DNA from: Flavobacterium psychroterrae
Lineage (GTDB): Bacteria > Bacteroidota > Bacteroidia > Flavobacteriales > Flavobacteriaceae
Length of the DNA: 64,000 bases
Assembly (NCBI RefSeq): GCF_018380615.1
Contig: NZ_JAGYVZ010000015.1
Coordinates: 1-64,000, forward strand
Direction: 5' to 3'
Made by a program: the position numbers and the translations under genes
Notes under the pieces: generated by a model
What the model was told of the DNA's origin: nothing
Databases searched by the model: none
Seen by the model: the letters and a program-made list of their open reading frames with translations, nothing else
Shown: one piece after another, positions 1-8,756 of the stretch
Layout: every line of letters starts with the position of its first letter
Position numbering within the stretch: the stretch's first letter is position 1

Positions 1-49
1 AATATATAGACTATTATAATAATGATCGAATAAAACTTAATCTAAAAGG

Positions 50-78
50 AATGAGCCCGATACAATATCGAGCTCATT
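50..78. terminator. Hairpin downstream of the GH95 gene
   Basis: An inverted repeat with arms AATGAGC (50-56) and GCTCATT (72-78) also has an inner CGAT/ATCG pairing. It lies about 90 bases past the GH95 stop on that gene's transcribed side and could end the operon. There is no strong T-run, so the terminator role is an inference. Confidence 0.3.
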
Positions 79-125
79 ATTATCAAATTTAATTATAAAT
101 TCGTCTAAACTTTTGGGTGCAGTCC

Positions 126-140
126 AAACCTGTCGGGTTT
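126..140. repeat. Half copy of the CCTGTCGGGTTT palindromic repeat
   Basis: AAACCTGTCGGGTTT matches one arm of the palindromes at 10380-10412 and 33276-33310. The opposite arm is missing here, so this is a decayed or partial copy. Confidence 0.45.
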
Positions 141-164
141 GACATAGATGCGTTTAGATTTTTT

Positions 165-2570
165 TTACCAGTTTATTTCATGTTTTTCGCCTTTTTTCAA
201 AACGATATTTTGTTTTTTATCTCCATTTATCAAAGTTGTTTTACCTCCGTTTTTAGAGAAAACGGAAACTCTCTTCAGGATTTTATTTTCCCAGTTCATT
301 TCGATTTCAAATCCTCCGCGGGCGCAAATTCCTTTCACAGAACCTGTTTCCCAGGCATCCGGTAAAGCAGGTAATAATCTGATTTCGTTTTCGTCTGACT
401 GAATCAGCATTTCGGCAACAGCTGCGGCTCCTCCAAAATTTCCATCAATTTGAAATGGCGGATGCGCGTCGAATAAATTCGGATAGGTTCCTCCTCCTCT
501 TCTCGGCGTTTCTGTTTTTTTTCCGTCCGGATCTACGTATTTTAATAATTCACGGAACATTTTATAGGCACGATTTCCGTCCCAAAGTCTTGCCCAAAGA
601 TTGATTCTCCAGCCTTTTGACCAACCTGTGGTTTCATCGCCTTTTATTTCTAAAGTTTTCTTAGAAGCTTCGGCTAAATCAGGCGTTTTCTCGGGCGTGA
701 TATGATCACCGGGAAAAAGTCCGAATAATTGAGATTGATGGCGATGTTTGGGATCTTCATCATTCCAATCGAAATACCATTCTTGCAAATTTCCTTTTTT
801 ACCAATTTTATACGGATGAAATTTTGCAAGCGCCGTTTCTAATTTTGCACGAAAATCAGCATCTGTATTTAAAACTTTTGAGGCTTTGATCGTTTTTTCA
901 AAACATTCTCTAATCATCGCTAAATCTGCTGTTCCGCCGTACATAGTTGCTCCAATAAATCCGTCTGGGGCAATGTATTTATTTTCCGGAGAAGTGGATG
1001 GCGATGTGATTAAATTTCCGTTTTTATCCAGAATCATCCAGCCGAAAAAGAATTGTGCTGCCCCTTTCATGATTGGATATCCTTCGCTTTTTAAGTAATT
1101 TTTATCTTGGCTAAAAACATAATGTTCCCAAATATGCGTACTTAACCAGGCGCCTGATAATGGCCAGCAAGCCCAACTTGGATCTTCTTTTCCGAATTGC
1201 CCAACCGGATTGGTCATTGCCCAAATATCTGAATTGTGTGCTGAAGCCCAGCCTTCATTTACTCCATAAAAAGTCTTTGCCGTAACTTTTCCGGTTACCG
1301 AAAGATTTTTGATAAAGCTCAAAAGCGGCAAATGCATCTCTGAAAGATTGGTGTTTTCAGCTAGCCAATAATTTTCTTCGAGATTAATATTCATTGTATA
1401 ATTACTGCTCCACGGTGCATTTAAATGCGGATTCCAAATACCTTGTAAATTGGCAGGAACGCCCAAAGTTCTTGAAGAGCTAATTAATAGATAACGTCCG
1501 AAATTGAAATAGAGGATTTCAAGGTTTTTATCTTCTTTACCATCAGCGTAGCGCAATAAACGTTCGTCTGTTGGTAAATCCGGAGCGGTTGTTTTGCCTA
1601 AATCTAAAGTAAGGCGATTGTAGAATTTTTGATAATCGGCAATATGGGATTCTTTTAATTGATCAAACGGTTTTGCAAATGCTTTGTTCAGGTTTTGCAA
1701 TGCAATTGTTATATCGTCTAAACCTTCGGTTACGGGATTTTTGTTAAAACCATTAAAGCTTGTTGCAACAGAAACATAAATAATTGCTTCTGTGGCATCT
1801 TTTAAGATTAAAGTTTCTCTCGAATTTGTAATTTTTCCGTCCGTTTTTTTGATTTGGATTAAAGTGGTGAATTTTGTTCCTCTTTCTTTTATGTCAAGGT
1901 ATTTTGGCAAAACAGTATATCCGGCATTTTCATGAATTGGCGCAGAACCAGTCATTATCAAAGTATTATTTCTTACTTCGACGTTTGATTTTAATAAACT
2001 CTTTAAATTAATATCAAAATTCAAACCTCCTTTGTGATCGCTGGTTAATTTGATTACCATGATTTGGTCCGGTGCCGAAACAAAATATTCCCGGGTAAAT
2101 TTTACACCGTTCATTTCATAACTCACTTTTGAAACCGCATTCGAAATATCCAGTTCGCGATGATAATTGACAGCTTTTCCTTTTTCGGAATTGTTGATTT
2201 CTAATGTTCCTAAAGGCGAATAGGATTCGGAGTTTTTGCCTTCTATTTTTTTGTTTAATTCGTCGGCTAGTTTGTAGTTTTCGTTTTTAAGCGCTTCACG
2301 AATTTCCGGAATGTTTTTGTAGGCGTCCGGATTCATGTTGGCATTTACGGGTTCACCCGACCAAAGTGTGGCGTCGTTCAAATAAATTTTATCTGAATTT
2401 GCACCGCCAAAAACAGTTGCTCCCATTTTTCCGTTTCCTAAAACAAGACTTTCTTCAAAAAATTCTGCAGGTTGATTGTACCATAAAACATGATTGGATT
2501 GCGCCGTTATGTTTAGGCAGAAAAAGGTGAATAGTAAAATGAGAAATGTTTTTTTTAGGTTTGATTTCAT
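165..2570 (-). CDS. GH95 alpha-L-fucosidase
   Basis: A secreted inverting alpha-L-fucosidase of family GH95, expected to remove terminal alpha-1,2-fucose from xyloglucan side chains. The 801-residue length is usual for the family. The start gives a Sec signal peptide (residues 1-23, ending NITAQ). The N-terminal domain opens with the family-typical AEFFEESLVLGNGKMG stretch. The catalytic centre is visible: the Asn pair in NINLEENYW (about residues 391-393), the general acid Glu in TSPENKY (about 528), and an Asp in QIDGNFGG (about 709). It is the last gene of the operon, about 290 bases behind the broken acetylesterase. Removing fucose would expose galactose to the GH2 enzyme encoded upstream. 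Family assignment is firm; the exact linkage is inferred from the locus. Confidence 0.93.
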   Translation of the reverse strand: MKSNLKKTFLILLFTFFCLNITAQSNHVLWYNQPAEFFEESLVLGNGKMGATVFGGANSDKIYLNDATLWSGEPVNANMNPDAYKNIPEIREALKNENYKLADELNKKIEGKNSESYSPLGTLEINNSEKGKAVNYHRELDISNAVSKVSYEMNGVKFTREYFVSAPDQIMVIKLTSDHKGGLNFDINLKSLLKSNVEVRNNTLIMTGSAPIHENAGYTVLPKYLDIKERGTKFTTLIQIKKTDGKITNSRETLILKDATEAIIYVSVATSFNGFNKNPVTEGLDDITIALQNLNKAFAKPFDQLKESHIADYQKFYNRLTLDLGKTTAPDLPTDERLLRYADGKEDKNLEILYFNFGRYLLISSSRTLGVPANLQGIWNPHLNAPWSSNYTMNINLEENYWLAENTNLSEMHLPLLSFIKNLSVTGKVTAKTFYGVNEGWASAHNSDIWAMTNPVGQFGKEDPSWACWPLSGAWLSTHIWEHYVFSQDKNYLKSEGYPIMKGAAQFFFGWMILDKNGNLITSPSTSPENKYIAPDGFIGATMYGGTADLAMIRECFEKTIKASKVLNTDADFRAKLETALAKFHPYKIGKKGNLQEWYFDWNDEDPKHRHQSQLFGLFPGDHITPEKTPDLAEASKKTLEIKGDETTGWSKGWRINLWARLWDGNRAYKMFRELLKYVDPDGKKTETPRRGGGTYPNLFDAHPPFQIDGNFGGAAAVAEMLIQSDENEIRLLPALPDAWETGSVKGICARGGFEIEMNWENKILKRVSVFSKNGGKTTLINGDKKQNIVLKKGEKHEINW

Positions 2571-2693
2571 TTATTCCTTTTTTGATTTTGAATTAATTCC
2601 GTTAAATATATGCCATTCCTATGCTATAAACATGTCGTTCCTCCAGAACTCTTTTATAAAATTTTCGTCAGGTTTAGTATCCTCAATATGCGC

Positions 2694-2804
2694 GCGTGAG
2701 GGATAGGAGCAAACTACCGAAGTAGTGTGGATAGCCCGACCGGATTTGCGAAAGGCGCACATAAGCGGTTTGTTAAATAGCGCCTTTTGTAAGTACGGTC
2801 ACGC
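2694..2804. ncRNA. Structured intergenic element, possible RNA
   Basis: This 111-base GC-richer island lies between the acetylesterase and GH95 genes and folds well on paper. A closing stem pairs GCGTGA (2694-2699) with TCACGC (2799-2804). One inner hairpin is ACTAC-CGAA-GTAGT (2713-2726). A second inner stem pairs AAAGGCGC (2751-2758) with GCGCCTTT (2780-2787). The segment around GAGGGATAGGAGC and AGCCCGACC resembles intergenic repeats I remember from flavobacterial genomes. Both strands can form the stems, so the orientation is unknown. It could be an RNA motif or a repeat element. Confidence 0.4.
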
Positions 2805-2863
2805 CCTGATGATCATCTCAAAATAAGTCATTAAAACGGAACTTTTCACATTTTATCTTTAAC

Positions 2864-4813
2864 TTATTTACTCACTTTATATTTCTCGTTTGCCGTAATC
2901 ATTTCCCAATTATCGGTTCTGAATGGCGATGCGGGAAATTTTTCTTTGTTGAAAAGATTGATTTCGCTATCGTCGTCTGCCCAACCGTAATGAACGGAAA
3001 CTGGATTTTTTACATTTTCGCTGGAGACGAATATTTTGTTGTTTTTAATTGTGGCTTTCGCCGAATGAAAAACTTTGTCGGCTCCGGCGATTTCGAATCC
3101 TTTTACGTTTTCTGAATTGTCAGACGTTGATAATCCACTTCCTAGATTGTCGAAAGTAAGGATTATTTCGTTTCCTTTTATTTCCTGAGATTTAAAAGTT
3201 GGTCCGCTATAAACTTGCTTTTTTCCGTAAACATTATTTAGCGCAATAGCCGCTAAACGTAATCCGACGTCTTGTTTATTTGTTGGGTGAATGTCTTTTG
3301 CGTTGCCAATATCTGTGGTTACTACAATTCCGGTATTTTTTAATTTTAAAGTTTCAAGTTGTGCTTCGCGAAGTTCTGCCCAACGGCTGCCAACTTTGCT
3401 ATTGCCGTTGAACTCGTTGAAAGTCGATAATTGCACAAAATAGAAAGGAAAATCGGCTTGATTCCATTTTGTTCGCCAATCGTTGATCATTAGCGGAAAT
3501 GATTTTTTGTATTCTTTTGCACGCCAAACATTTGCTTCGCCCTGATACCATAAAACGCCCTGAAAAGCATACGGAACCAGCGGATTTACCATTGCATTGT
3601 ATAATAACGATGGATAACTGTTAGGCGAAACTTCGATTTTTACCTGAACAACATTAAATTTCCAAAGTCCTTCAAGCAGAATATTAGTGTCTTTGAATTG
3701 GATTTTTAAGTCGGCTGAATCTCCGTAGATTCCGCCGCCGCCTGAATAATCTGCAATTCTTACGGAGATTACGTTTTTGCCTTCTTTTAAAGTTCCTGCG
3801 GGAATTTTATAAACTCTTAATGCTTCTCAGATTTTGTTTGTTCCTACTTCAACGCCATTTACATACGTGATATCTTCATCGTCTACTTTTGAAAGATGTA
3901 AAACGGCTTCAGATTTGGCTTGTTCAGCGGTTAAAACAATTGTTTTTCGCATCCAGACAACGCCATCGATATTGCCTATTTGCTGGTTTTCCCATAAAGA
4001 TGGCACTTTAATTTCCGGCCAGTTTTTATCGTCAAAATTGAAATTTTTGAATTGGTTTTCATTTTCCATTGAAACATCAAACCCCTGAACTTTCTTTATA
4101 TTATCAAGAACCGATTTTTTGTACACTTCAAAAACAGCATCCATATCAACCTGAGGAACATTTGCAATCATGGCTTTGAAATCATTGCTTTTTTCGAAAG
4201 CTTCACGACTAGTCCAGGTTTCTACGTTGGTTCCGCCCCAGGAAGTATTAATAATTCCGATTGGGATTTTTAGTTCAGCGTATAATTTCTTGGCGAAGAA
4301 AAAACCTGCGGCTGTAAAGTCACGAATATTTTCTTTATTGGCAACTGCCCATTTTCCGGCTTTTAAATAGTCTTTTGGCGTTCCGCTTAAATCCTGCGCG
4401 ACTCCAAAATGACGAATCATAGGATAATTTGAATCTGCCATTTCTTTTTCGGAATTCATGGTTTTGTACATCTGAAATTCCATATTCGATTGTCCGCTGC
4501 AAATCCAGACTTCACCCACTAAAACATCTTTGATAATGATTTTGTTTTTTCCTGAAATAATTAATTCAAATGGTCCTCCGGCTTTTTCAGCAGAAAGTTT
4601 TATCATCCATTTTCCATCTTTATCAGCCTGAACGGTTTTGGTTTGCTTGTTAAAATGTACCTCAACTTTTTCATTTATATCACCCCAACCCCAAATTGGA
4701 ATTTCTTTGTTGCGTTGCAACACCATTCCGTCAGAAAATATTAAAGGCATTCTTACATTAGCATTCGTAAAAACACTAAATATCAACATGATAAAGACAA
4801 TTATTTTTTTCAT
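2864..4813 (-). pseudogene. SGNH/GDSL sialate O-acetylesterase-like protein, interrupted by in-frame TGA
   Basis: A carbohydrate acetylesterase of the sialate O-acetylesterase/SGNH type, probably removing acetyl groups from xyloglucan side chains. One frame runs the full 650 codons, the expected family length, but codon 329 (3827-3829) is TGA. Reading on in the same frame gives good homologous sequence (EALRVYKIPAGTLKEG and on), so this is a nonsense change and not a frameshift. Family members often carry Trp near this point, so TGG to TGA is the simplest explanation. The N-terminal part has a signal peptide and the nucleophile block GQSNM (Ser about residue 107). The C-terminal part holds GVLWYQGEAN and the DIHP motif (about 507) with the catalytic Asp and His. 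The stop therefore separates catalytic residues. A sequencing error cannot be excluded. Confidence 0.85.
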
Positions 4814-4833
4814 CGTTATGTTTTTAAACCATG

Positions 4834-4896
4834 TAAGTGATATAAGTAAATATAAGTTTTGTTTGCGAATAAACTTATATTTACTTATATCACTTA
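4834..4896. repeat. Perfect 26-bp inverted repeat between GH5 and esterase genes
   Basis: The arms at 4834-4859 and 4871-4896 are exactly complementary over 26 bases with an 11-base loop. It is very AT-rich (core TAAGTGATATAAGTA). It sits inside the operon, so it could be an attenuator or an mRNA-stabilising stem separating upstream from downstream genes. No clear U-tract follows in the direction of transcription. Confidence 0.75.
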
Positions 4897-4916
4897 TATA
4901 GTGAATTTGTTTTTTA

Positions 4917-6167
4917 TTACTGTAATCCTTCTTTCAAAGCAGTTAATGCCTGAGTATCAAAAACAGTATTATTACTTCTGTTAAAGATTCCGAATCCTTT
5001 ATCACCTAGACTTCCTTCATCCCAATAAAAAGGTAATAATCCATTTGCTTTGGCTGTTTTTACCACCGTTTTTAAATAGTAAGCTCTTGAATTTAAATGT
5101 AATGTCAATGAATTTCCGGTTAAAGTCGTTCTGCGAATTGCTCCAAATTCTCCCAGTAATACCGGAATTCCTTTATCAACAAATTGCGTTTTCATTAATT
5201 TGAAGTTTTTTGAAAGATCTGCTTCTTCTCCAAAACTTGCATTTCGATCCAATTCTGTAGTCGAATGAAAACCTGATCCCCAATAATAAAACATTTTTCC
5301 CCAGGATTCATCTTTGGTTAAACCGGCAAAATTCCACGGCGCATAATAATGTACTTCCACCATCATTTTGTTTGCTACTTTATCCGTTGGTAAAGTCAGC
5401 ATTAGTTTGTTTGTTTTTTCGATGTCTGTTGTTGGTCCCTGAATTACTAAAACGCGATTGGCATTTTTTCCTCCTGTAGAACGAACGGCATCAATAAAAG
5501 TTTGATGGTACGAAGTTAAAACTGCCATTTGTACTGCATCTTCAACCGCCGGTTCATTGGCGCTAGCAAAAAGCAAATGTTCGTCGAATCCTCGTAAATG
5601 TGTTGCAATTTGTTCCCAGAATGCTTTTTGTTTCGCGTTATTTTCTACTTTTTTGGCTTCGGTAATATTATTTTCAAGCCATCCGCCGTCCCAGTGAATG
5701 TTCACGACAACGTACATATTATTATCAACGCAATATTGCACGACTTCTTTAACTCTGTTTAGCCATTCGGTTTTAATTTTGGCTGTAGCCGAATTTTCTA
5801 AATTCTGATTCCATGAACACGGAATTCTGATTGCATTAAAACCATTTGCTTTAACGGCATCGATTAAGGCTTTTGTCACTTTTGGATTTCCCCAGGCAGT
5901 TTCTCCACCGGTTGCTTCTAAAGTATTCCCAATATTCCAGCCCAATTTGATTTTTGCAGCTAATTGTACGGCTGTACTTGCCATTCCTGACGCATCAGCC
6001 GGAAGCGGATTTGTATTGTAACTTGGATATAATCCCGCAGCAGCAACTTTTTGTGTTTGTGCTTCCGCTTTTACTTCTGCATCCTTATCAGAACTGCATG
6101 CCAAAATACTTAAAAATGACAAGGATAAAATAGCACTAAAAAGATAAGTTTTAATATTATTTTTCAT
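4917..6167 (-). CDS. GH5 (subfamily 4-like) endo-beta-1,4-glucanase/xyloglucanase, lipoprotein
   Basis: The backbone-cleaving enzyme of the locus: a retaining endoglucanase predicted to cut the beta-1,4-glucan chain of xyloglucan. It has 416 residues. A lipoprotein signal ends at Cys24 (SILACSS) followed by an acidic, lysine-rich linker, which suggests an outer-membrane-anchored and possibly surface-exposed enzyme. The GH5 barrel starts near residue 75 with GWNIGNTLEATGG, typical of subfamily 4. The acid/base Glu is in ASANEPAVED (about 204) and the nucleophile Glu in LLGEFGAIRR (about 338). Its position between GH3 and the esterase supports a xyloglucan role, but substrate specificity cannot be read from sequence alone. 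Confidence 0.9.
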   Translation of the reverse strand: MKNNIKTYLFSAILSLSFLSILACSSDKDAEVKAEAQTQKVAAAGLYPSYNTNPLPADASGMASTAVQLAAKIKLGWNIGNTLEATGGETAWGNPKVTKALIDAVKANGFNAIRIPCSWNQNLENSATAKIKTEWLNRVKEVVQYCVDNNMYVVVNIHWDGGWLENNITEAKKVENNAKQKAFWEQIATHLRGFDEHLLFASANEPAVEDAVQMAVLTSYHQTFIDAVRSTGGKNANRVLVIQGPTTDIEKTNKLMLTLPTDKVANKMMVEVHYYAPWNFAGLTKDESWGKMFYYWGSGFHSTTELDRNASFGEEADLSKNFKLMKTQFVDKGIPVLLGEFGAIRRTTLTGNSLTLHLNSRAYYLKTVVKTAKANGLLPFYWDEGSLGDKGFGIFNRSNNTVFDTQALTALKEGLQ

Positions 6168-6248
6168 TTGGTTTGGTTTAAATAGTTAATTATCAGTTTA
6201 ATTCACGCAATTCATTTTTATTTATTAAAATAACCCATTACCTAAAAA

Positions 6249-6403
6249 TTTTAAACACATAGAAACATAGATTTTATGATTTTGAAAAAAGTAATGAAAA
6301 AGAAACTCGTTTCTCACACATAGTCCATAAGCCTCGGGATGTGTTAATACAAGTGAAACGCCTTTTTTGAGTTCAATAATTCTATGTTTCTATGTGTTTA
6401 AAA
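6249..6403. repeat. Palindromic interspersed repeat, copy 1 (ACACATAGAAACATAG family)
   Basis: The outer arms TTAAACACATAGAAACATAG (6251-6270) and its complement (up to 6403) form a stem of about 22 bp. The interior includes AGAAACTCG, CACATAGTCC and GGGATGTGTTAATACAAG. The same outer arms and interior recur at 15304-15456. It fills most of the 301-base gap between the GH5 and GH3 genes; I see no gene in that gap. Confidence 0.7.
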
Positions 6404-6468
6404 AAAACACCTAACGGATTAAAATAATGCTCTTTAATAAAAATTAAAGAGCATTATTGTTTCAACCT

Positions 6469-8709
6469 TTATTTAATAGTTACAACAACTTCTTTTTTAA
6501 TATCTCTGGAAGAGTTTCCTAATTTCAACGTATATTTTCCTGGCTCAACTGTCCATTTTTTAGTAGCAACATCGTAATAAGCCAATTCTTTTACCGGAAC
6601 TTTAATTGTTACTGTATTTGAACTTCCTGATTTTACCAATATTTTTTGGAAACCTTTTAATTCTTGTGCAGCACGTGTGATTTTTGAATCTGATTTTGAA
6701 GTATACAACTGAACGACTTCTTTTCCATCAATCTTTCCTGTGTTTTTCACATCAACAGAAACTGTGATTGTTTCGTTTTGAGCATAAGAAGTTTTATCGG
6801 TCTTTGCATTATCAAAAGCAAAAGTAGTGTAAGACAATCCAAATCCGAAAGGGAATAACGGCGCAATATTTTTAGTGTCAAACCAGCGGTATCCTACTAA
6901 AATTCCTTCGGCATAATTTACTGTTTTTCCTCCGGGGAAACTGTTTGTTGCATGCGCTGGAGAATCCATAATGGTTTTAGGCATTGTCCACGGTAATTTT
7001 CCTGACGGATTTACTTTTCCTAAAATTACATCTGCCAAAGCATTTCCTCCTTCAGAACCATTAAACCAACTCCAAACTACAGCTGAAGATTTTTTGCTTA
7101 CAGCATCAATATCAAATGGCGCTCCGGCAACAAAAACGACAATTGTTTTTGGGTTTACGGCTAATACTTTCTGGATTAATTCTTCTTGTCCAAATGGTAA
7201 TTTTAAATTTCTACGGTCAGAAGCTTCTGTTTCATAATCACGGTTTGAACCTGCAAAAATAATCGCTACATCAGATTTTTTAGCTGCTTCAATCGCTTCT
7301 TGTAATTTTGCCGGATCTAACTGATCGATTGTTACAGGACCATTTGAAGTAATATTTCCTAAGTTTCCTTTATTTTTCTCGTCGTAACGCTCTAAATATC
7401 CTTCAGCATAATTGATTTTTATTGAGGATGGCAATCTGTTTTTTAAACCTTCAAGTGGTGTAACTTCTCTTTTGGTTTTCACTCCTGCACCAAATCCGCC
7501 AAGAGCGTTTTTCTTCGTTGCGTTGTTTCCAATTACCGCGATAGATTTTACTCCGTCTAATTTTAATGGCAATGCATTGTTTTCATTTTTCAATAACACA
7601 ATTGCTTCGGCAGCGATTTTATAAGCGTCCTGATAATGTGCTTCGGTTGAGATGCTTCCTTTTGCACGCTCTTTTCCGCCCATTGCTTTTACCTGAAATA
7701 ATGTGCGTAAAATTCTTTTTACGTGAATATCCAATTCAGCTTCTGAGATTTCTTTGCTTTTTGCAGCAGCGATTAATTTATCGGCAAGAAAAAATTCATT
7801 GAATGGTTTTGGTGTTCCCATTTCAATATCTAATCCGCTTTTTAGAGATTTTACAGTTGAATGTACCGCAGCCCAATCTGAAACTACAACACCTTTAAAT
7901 CCCCATTCGTCACGAAGGATTTTATTTAGCATATAATCGTTTTCACATAAATATTCTCCTCGAAATTTATTGTAAGCGCCCATTACGCTATACGCATGAG
8001 CTTCTTTTATTGAAGCTTCAAATGCCGGAAGATAAATTTCACGTAATGTACGTTCGTCTATTTGTACATCGACAAAATCACGATTGGTTTCCTGGTTGTT
8101 TGCTGCGAAGTGTTTTACGCAAGCCATAACATCATTATCTTGTAAACCAACAATTAACGGCACCGCAATTTTTTTGTTCAAAAACGGATCTTCAGACATA
8201 TATTCGTAAGTTCTTCCTCCAAGCGGCGTTCTCACAATATTAATTGCCGGTGAAAGCAACATGTCTTTATCTCTTGCACGCATTTCCTGTCCCAGACTAT
8301 TCCCAAATGTATATGCCATTTCAGCATTCCAAGTTGCGGCTAATCCTCCACCTGCAGGATAATAGGTTGCAAAATCATTTGTTAATCCTGCCGGAGCCCA
8401 GTTATCACGAGAGATTTCTTCACGAACTCCAAGCGGTCCATCGGCCATTTTAAGTTCCGGAATTCCCAAACGTTTTACACCGCCGGAAGTAAACATGCTG
8501 TTCCCGTGCAACATTCCTATTTTTTCTTCCAATGTCATTTGAGCAACCAGCTTATCGATTTCGGCATCAAATTCCGATCCAATTTCTTTTCCTTTATACT
8601 CTTTTGCTTCACCAGAATCAGCGCTTAATTCGCTTTTTGCTTCATTTTTGCAAGATGTAAAAAGTGCAAAAACCAATGCTGCTGACAGGTATATGATTTT
8701 GTTTTTCAT
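6469..8709 (-). CDS. GH3 beta-glucosidase/beta-xylosidase, lipoprotein
   Basis: An exo-acting GH3 enzyme expected to release glucose from the non-reducing ends of trimmed xyloglucan oligosaccharides. It has 746 residues. The signal peptide has a lipobox Cys at residue 20 (LFTSCKNE). The (beta/alpha)8 domain carries KHFAANNQETNR (about 200), and the nucleophile Asp is in VVVSDWAAVHS (about 278). A second alpha/beta domain follows, then a C-terminal fibronectin III-like domain (about 640-746). The gene starts 47 bases after the GH39 gene and is probably co-transcribed. Glucosidase activity is preferred because of the locus; beta-xylosidase is the alternative. Confidence 0.9.
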   Translation of the reverse strand: MKNKIIYLSAALVFALFTSCKNEAKSELSADSGEAKEYKGKEIGSEFDAEIDKLVAQMTLEEKIGMLHGNSMFTSGGVKRLGIPELKMADGPLGVREEISRDNWAPAGLTNDFATYYPAGGGLAATWNAEMAYTFGNSLGQEMRARDKDMLLSPAINIVRTPLGGRTYEYMSEDPFLNKKIAVPLIVGLQDNDVMACVKHFAANNQETNRDFVDVQIDERTLREIYLPAFEASIKEAHAYSVMGAYNKFRGEYLCENDYMLNKILRDEWGFKGVVVSDWAAVHSTVKSLKSGLDIEMGTPKPFNEFFLADKLIAAAKSKEISEAELDIHVKRILRTLFQVKAMGGKERAKGSISTEAHYQDAYKIAAEAIVLLKNENNALPLKLDGVKSIAVIGNNATKKNALGGFGAGVKTKREVTPLEGLKNRLPSSIKINYAEGYLERYDEKNKGNLGNITSNGPVTIDQLDPAKLQEAIEAAKKSDVAIIFAGSNRDYETEASDRRNLKLPFGQEELIQKVLAVNPKTIVVFVAGAPFDIDAVSKKSSAVVWSWFNGSEGGNALADVILGKVNPSGKLPWTMPKTIMDSPAHATNSFPGGKTVNYAEGILVGYRWFDTKNIAPLFPFGFGLSYTTFAFDNAKTDKTSYAQNETITVSVDVKNTGKIDGKEVVQLYTSKSDSKITRAAQELKGFQKILVKSGSSNTVTIKVPVKELAYYDVATKKWTVEPGKYTLKLGNSSRDIKKEVVVTIK

Positions 8710-8756
8710 GCTTAATAAATTTATTTTAGTTTTTTGGAATTCGTTTTTCTAGGAAA

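Noticed and set aside
3827..3829. TGA read as selenocysteine
   Set aside because: The family has no selenoprotein members I know, the site is not catalytic, and Trp is the more natural residue.
2864..4813. Two separate esterase genes or a frameshift
   Set aside because: Both parts are in the same frame with an uninterrupted homologous bridge, so it is one gene with one nonsense codon.
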